A stretch of 64,000 nt of DNA, from assembly GCF_026790145.1 (NCBI RefSeq), contig NZ_JALAMS010000049.1, positions 12,592 to 76,591 of the forward strand, given 5' to 3'. The stretch's first letter is position 1, and each line of letters starts with the position of its first letter. The notes under the pieces are model-generated. The model was given only the letters and a program-made list of their open reading frames with translations, was not told where the DNA came from and did no database searches. This DNA comes from Bacillus_I endophytica_A (lineage in GTDB: Bacteria > Bacillota > Bacilli > Bacillales > Bacillaceae_H). The translations under genes and the position numbers were made by a program. Shown here piece by piece: positions 61,954-64,000 of the stretch.

Positions 61954-62028
61954 TTAATTTACATAAAATATGGTCCAGTAGAAAAAAAGCGCAAACCTGT
62001 TTAATAATAATGAGGTGGCGCTTTTTTT
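61954..62028 (-). repeat. Dispersed hairpin-tail element, reverse orientation
   Basis: The reverse tail TTAATTTACATAA (complement TTATGTAAATTAA) at 61954 is followed by the hairpin AAAAAAAGCGC / GCGCTTTTTTT (61982-62028). A reverse open frame over this area (61778-62047) is not called because it runs through the element. Confidence 0.65.
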
Positions 62029-62117
62029 CTATTATGAATGAGCACAATACTCGTATCCATTAATTACCTTTATACTCCATAAAGAGCAAACACGAACAGG
62101 TGGTTCGTAAAATGAAC

Positions 62118-62141
62118 GTCCATAAAAGTGTACTTTTACGA
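62118..62141. repeat. Second GTCC palindrome copy
   Basis: GTCCATAAAAGTG and TACTTTTACGAA match the palindrome at 53481 with few changes. Confidence 0.6.
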
Positions 62142-62209
62142 ATACCTTATTTTTATAAAAACATACATGTTTTAATGTCCATTTAAGTTCTAAAATAAAT
62201 CCTGAACAT

Positions 62210-62245
62210 TCATTAAAGTTTATATACTTTAATGAGCGTTTTTTA
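62210..62245 (+). terminator. Terminator-like hairpin
   Basis: CATTAAAGT / ACTTTAATG with a short AT loop and seven T. There is no intact gene upstream within 400 bases. Confidence 0.6.
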
Positions 62246-62406
62246 AAAGAATAATAGGGGGGCAGTACAAAAGTATAATAATGAAGAGATTAATGTTTTA
62301 ATTGTTGACTTGCCAATTGATTTTCCACAATTGAAATACTTACTGAGAAGTTGTTTTATAAAACATAAATGAAGTAGGAAAAGATTTAACTAAAAGAAGA
62401 TTTTTT

Positions 62407-62590
62407 ATGAACAGCTATTAAAAGCTTACAAACAAACAACTTTCATTCTTTCGAAGCGGTAAAACAAAAGATATTCAATTTTGTATTGAGATGCTAAAAA
62501 AAATTAAGGGAACTCATCGTGCTACATGAAAAAGATATTTTAAAAGAGGATTAACGACAGCTTCCCTGAAGAATACATGTGTGGTGTAGA
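62407..62590 (+). pseudogene. Decayed N-terminus of an aldehyde dehydrogenase
   Basis: From ATG 62407 the frame reads MNSY, TAA, KLTNKQLSFFRSGKTKDIQF, CIEMLKKIKGTHRAT, TGA. The next frame continues HEKDILKED and RQLP. Class 3-type aldehyde dehydrogenases (YwdH-like) begin with Q-x-x-FF-x-SGKTKDI-FR-EMLKKLK and then YE-DIL-AL-xDL. The match is clear, but the protein is cut after about 60 residues by stops and shifts. Confidence 0.6.
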
Positions 62591-62717
62591 AGGGGAAGGG
62601 GACAAGAAATAAATATATATTTGATCTTTTTTATATGTGGGACACTTTAGGAGTAATAAATCGGTGAGAGGGCTAAGTGGCGGGTAGTTCAAGGAATAGT
62701 ACTAATTAAAATATAAT
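62591..62717. other. Intergenic stretch without gene
   Basis: AT-rich sequence between the aldehyde dehydrogenase remnant and the terminator of the RpiR gene. Nothing recognisable. Confidence 0.4.
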
Positions 62718-62760
62718 AAGACAAAGCATGCTTTCATACTTCATGAATCTGCTTTGTCTT
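62718..62760 (-). terminator. Terminator of the RpiR-family gene
   Basis: AAGACAAAGC / GCTTTGTCTT with a 23-base loop that holds a further ATG-CAT pairing. It lies 32 bases past the stop of the leftward gene. Confidence 0.75.
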
Positions 62761-62791
62761 ATTCACTATGTAATTGTAAGATCTTTAAAGA

Positions 62792-63643
62792 TTATTTTTT
62801 ATAGAAAATATCGAATTTCTCCCATATTTCTTCAAGAGATTCTAATTTATTTTGGAACTTTTCTTCTCTTTCTCTCCCTACTGATATAATAAGAGCATTT
62901 ATCAAACTAAGGGGTGCCACAAATGAATCGATAAAAGTAGGCATCTGACTTGATGCTGTTAATGGCATGTCTGCGTATGGGATAAGAGGTGATAAAAGAT
63001 TATCTGTTATTGCTATAGTAGAAGCTTCTCTTTCTTTTGCGTACTCTAGAACTTGTATTGTGCTTTTCGTATATCTCGCAAAGCTAATGCCAATAACTAC
63101 ATCATCCTTATTCAAATCATACAAACGCTCTGACATTGTTTCTATTGAGTGTATCAGCTCAACTTTATCTAAGAGAAATTGAAAGTAGTATTGTAAAAAT
63201 ACGCCTAAGGCTGTAGCACTTCGATTTGCTACAATATACACTCTTTTAGCCTGGATAAGCCTGTCTACTGCTTGCTTAAACATACCAACGTCCAATTTCT
63301 CAAAAGTTGATTTTATGTTTGAGATATCATCTAAAAAGATATCATATATTCCTTGGTCTTCATCATTGTAAACCTCTTTAGAAATTTTTAATCTATCGGT
63401 TGTTGTTAACTGTTGTTGCGCAGAATTTTGCATATATTGTTGTAACTCTGGATAACCAGAACAACCTAAAAAAGTAGCAAACCGTACAACAGTGGCATGG
63501 CTAACTTTTGTGATTTTTGCTAATTTATCTGCTGTTAAAAAAGGAACTGTATTAGGGTTTTCTAAAATATATTTAGCTATTTTCATATTTGCCTTACTCA
63601 TACTAGGCATCTGCTCTGCGATATGTATATATATATTTTCCAT
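62792..63643 (-). CDS. MurR/RpiR-family transcriptional regulator
   Basis: The 283-residue protein has an N-terminal RpiR helix-turn-helix (about 1-77; LAKITKVSHATVVRFATFLG). A C-terminal SIS sugar-phosphate-isomerase-like domain (about 120-255) follows, with VYIVANRSATALGVFLQYYF and DVVIGISFARYTKSTIQVLE. Such proteins sense phosphosugars and control sugar or amino-sugar genes. AAGGAG lies 13 bases before ATG at 63643. The genes it controls are not visible in the window and may lie beyond the right edge. Confidence 0.88.
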   Translation of the reverse strand: MENIYIHIAEQMPSMSKANMKIAKYILENPNTVPFLTADKLAKITKVSHATVVRFATFLGCSGYPELQQYMQNSAQQQLTTTDRLKISKEVYNDEDQGIYDIFLDDISNIKSTFEKLDVGMFKQAVDRLIQAKRVYIVANRSATALGVFLQYYFQFLLDKVELIHSIETMSERLYDLNKDDVVIGISFARYTKSTIQVLEYAKEREASTIAITDNLLSPLIPYADMPLTASSQMPTFIDSFVAPLSLINALIISVGREREEKFQNKLESLEEIWEKFDIFYKK

Positions 63644-64000
63644 ATGCTTAGATAATCTCCTTATTTTGTTAACGTTATAAACTATATTAAGACTTTAGTT
63701 TGAAGGGTATAGTTATGATTATAAACTAAAAATACTCATCTTATATAGATTGTATATCATTCCAAATGCGTAGCAAACCTGTATAAGGAATAAGGTGAAT
63801 TCAAGATTTTAAAATATTATCTTCAGGAGCTAATTCTTCTCTTATTTTAAAGGGGAGTCATATTTCAGGATTACCTTATAGTATATATCCTTTAAGTTTT
63901 TCTAAACCGTGTTGGTAACAATCTGTTTACTTATTCTAATATTTCTTAATAAAAAAGAGACTATTGTACTCATTGAATAGAAAAGTAGAGCTATAACAGG
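63644..64000. other. Right-edge region without a supported gene
   Basis: The sequence is AT-rich. A reverse frame open to the window edge (64000-63902, reading PVIALLFYSMSTIVSFLLRN and on to TAG) could be the end of a membrane protein, but 32 codons without context are not enough to call it. Confidence 0.3.

Noticed and set aside
12225..62028. CRISPR array
   Set aside because: The repeated hairpins are dispersed over tens of kilobases, with no regular spacers and no cas genes.
61778..62047. Reverse open frame of 89 codons
   Set aside because: It crosses the hairpin-tail element and lacks a ribosome site. Its C-terminal hydrophobic part could be chance in AT-rich DNA.
63902..64000. Reverse frame open to the right window edge
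   Set aside because: Only about 32 codons are visible, which is too little to support a partial gene.

Overview
The window is about 64 kb of low-G+C DNA, and it looks like the chromosome of an endospore-forming Bacillaceae species (Bacillus in the broad sense). Support comes from strong AGGAGG ribosome sites, GTG and TTG starts, a spore-germination permease (9500-10618), a tiny FbpB-type gene (18911-19036), a decayed proline-rich spore-type protein (45084-45444), and a seven-gene acyl-CoA degradation operon in the same order as yngJIHGFE of Bacillus subtilis. The species cannot be fixed from the sequence. No tRNA, rRNA, CRISPR array, prophage or intact insertion sequence was seen.

Layout. 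1-13.2 kb is a patchwork of single genes: cupin regulator, membrane proteins, HPP protein, thioredoxin-like protein, amino-acid racemase with a LysR regulator, a CysJ-like reductase without flavodoxin domain, an orphan germination permease and a GH16 hydrolase. Broken genes are scattered among them. 13.5-16 kb is a PadR-controlled ABC export operon. 16.6-18.9 kb is a TrmB regulator, LysE exporter and AlaX alanyl-tRNA editing operon. 22.3-33.4 kb is a catabolic cluster that appears to handle an organic hydroxy acid. It has an isopropylmalate-dehydrogenase-family enzyme, a LysR regulator, a racemase-superfamily protein, aldehyde and alcohol dehydrogenases, an SDR, a CitMHS-type permease, a class II aldolase, a DUF1537 kinase and a cyclase. 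The aldolase and the cyclase look truncated. 35.7-44 kb is the yng-like leucine/acyl-CoA operon. 45.6-48.1 kb is a YeiH-type transporter with a LysR gene. 48-50 kb is a run of decayed genes. 49.8-53.3 kb holds a MocR regulator, an MFS transporter and a winged-helix regulator. 53.6-56.1 kb holds an EamA exporter, a 38-codon glutamate-5-kinase-like fragment and a YbaK/ProX tRNA editing protein, divergent from a LysR gene. 57.5-61.7 kb holds an EamA exporter divergent from a MocR regulator, followed by a branched-chain aminotransferase. These last three share TATAACACT-type repeats. The window closes with an RpiR-family regulator.

Themes. (1) Amino-acid exporters are paired twice with free-standing tRNA-editing proteins, each beside its own regulator. 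This suggests modules that protect translation from toxic or mischarged amino acids. (2) An exact 20-base sequence links the LysR regulator of the catabolic cluster to the dehydrogenase gene downstream of it. (3) At least a dozen genes are broken by stop codons, frameshifts or truncation, so the region is decaying. (4) A dispersed element, a variable hairpin followed by a conserved TTATGTRAACTA-like tail, occurs about a dozen times between genes and often sits where a terminator is expected. A second short palindrome family, GTCCGTAAAAGTA and relatives, sometimes precedes it.

All functional calls rest on motif recognition by eye; no database search was possible.
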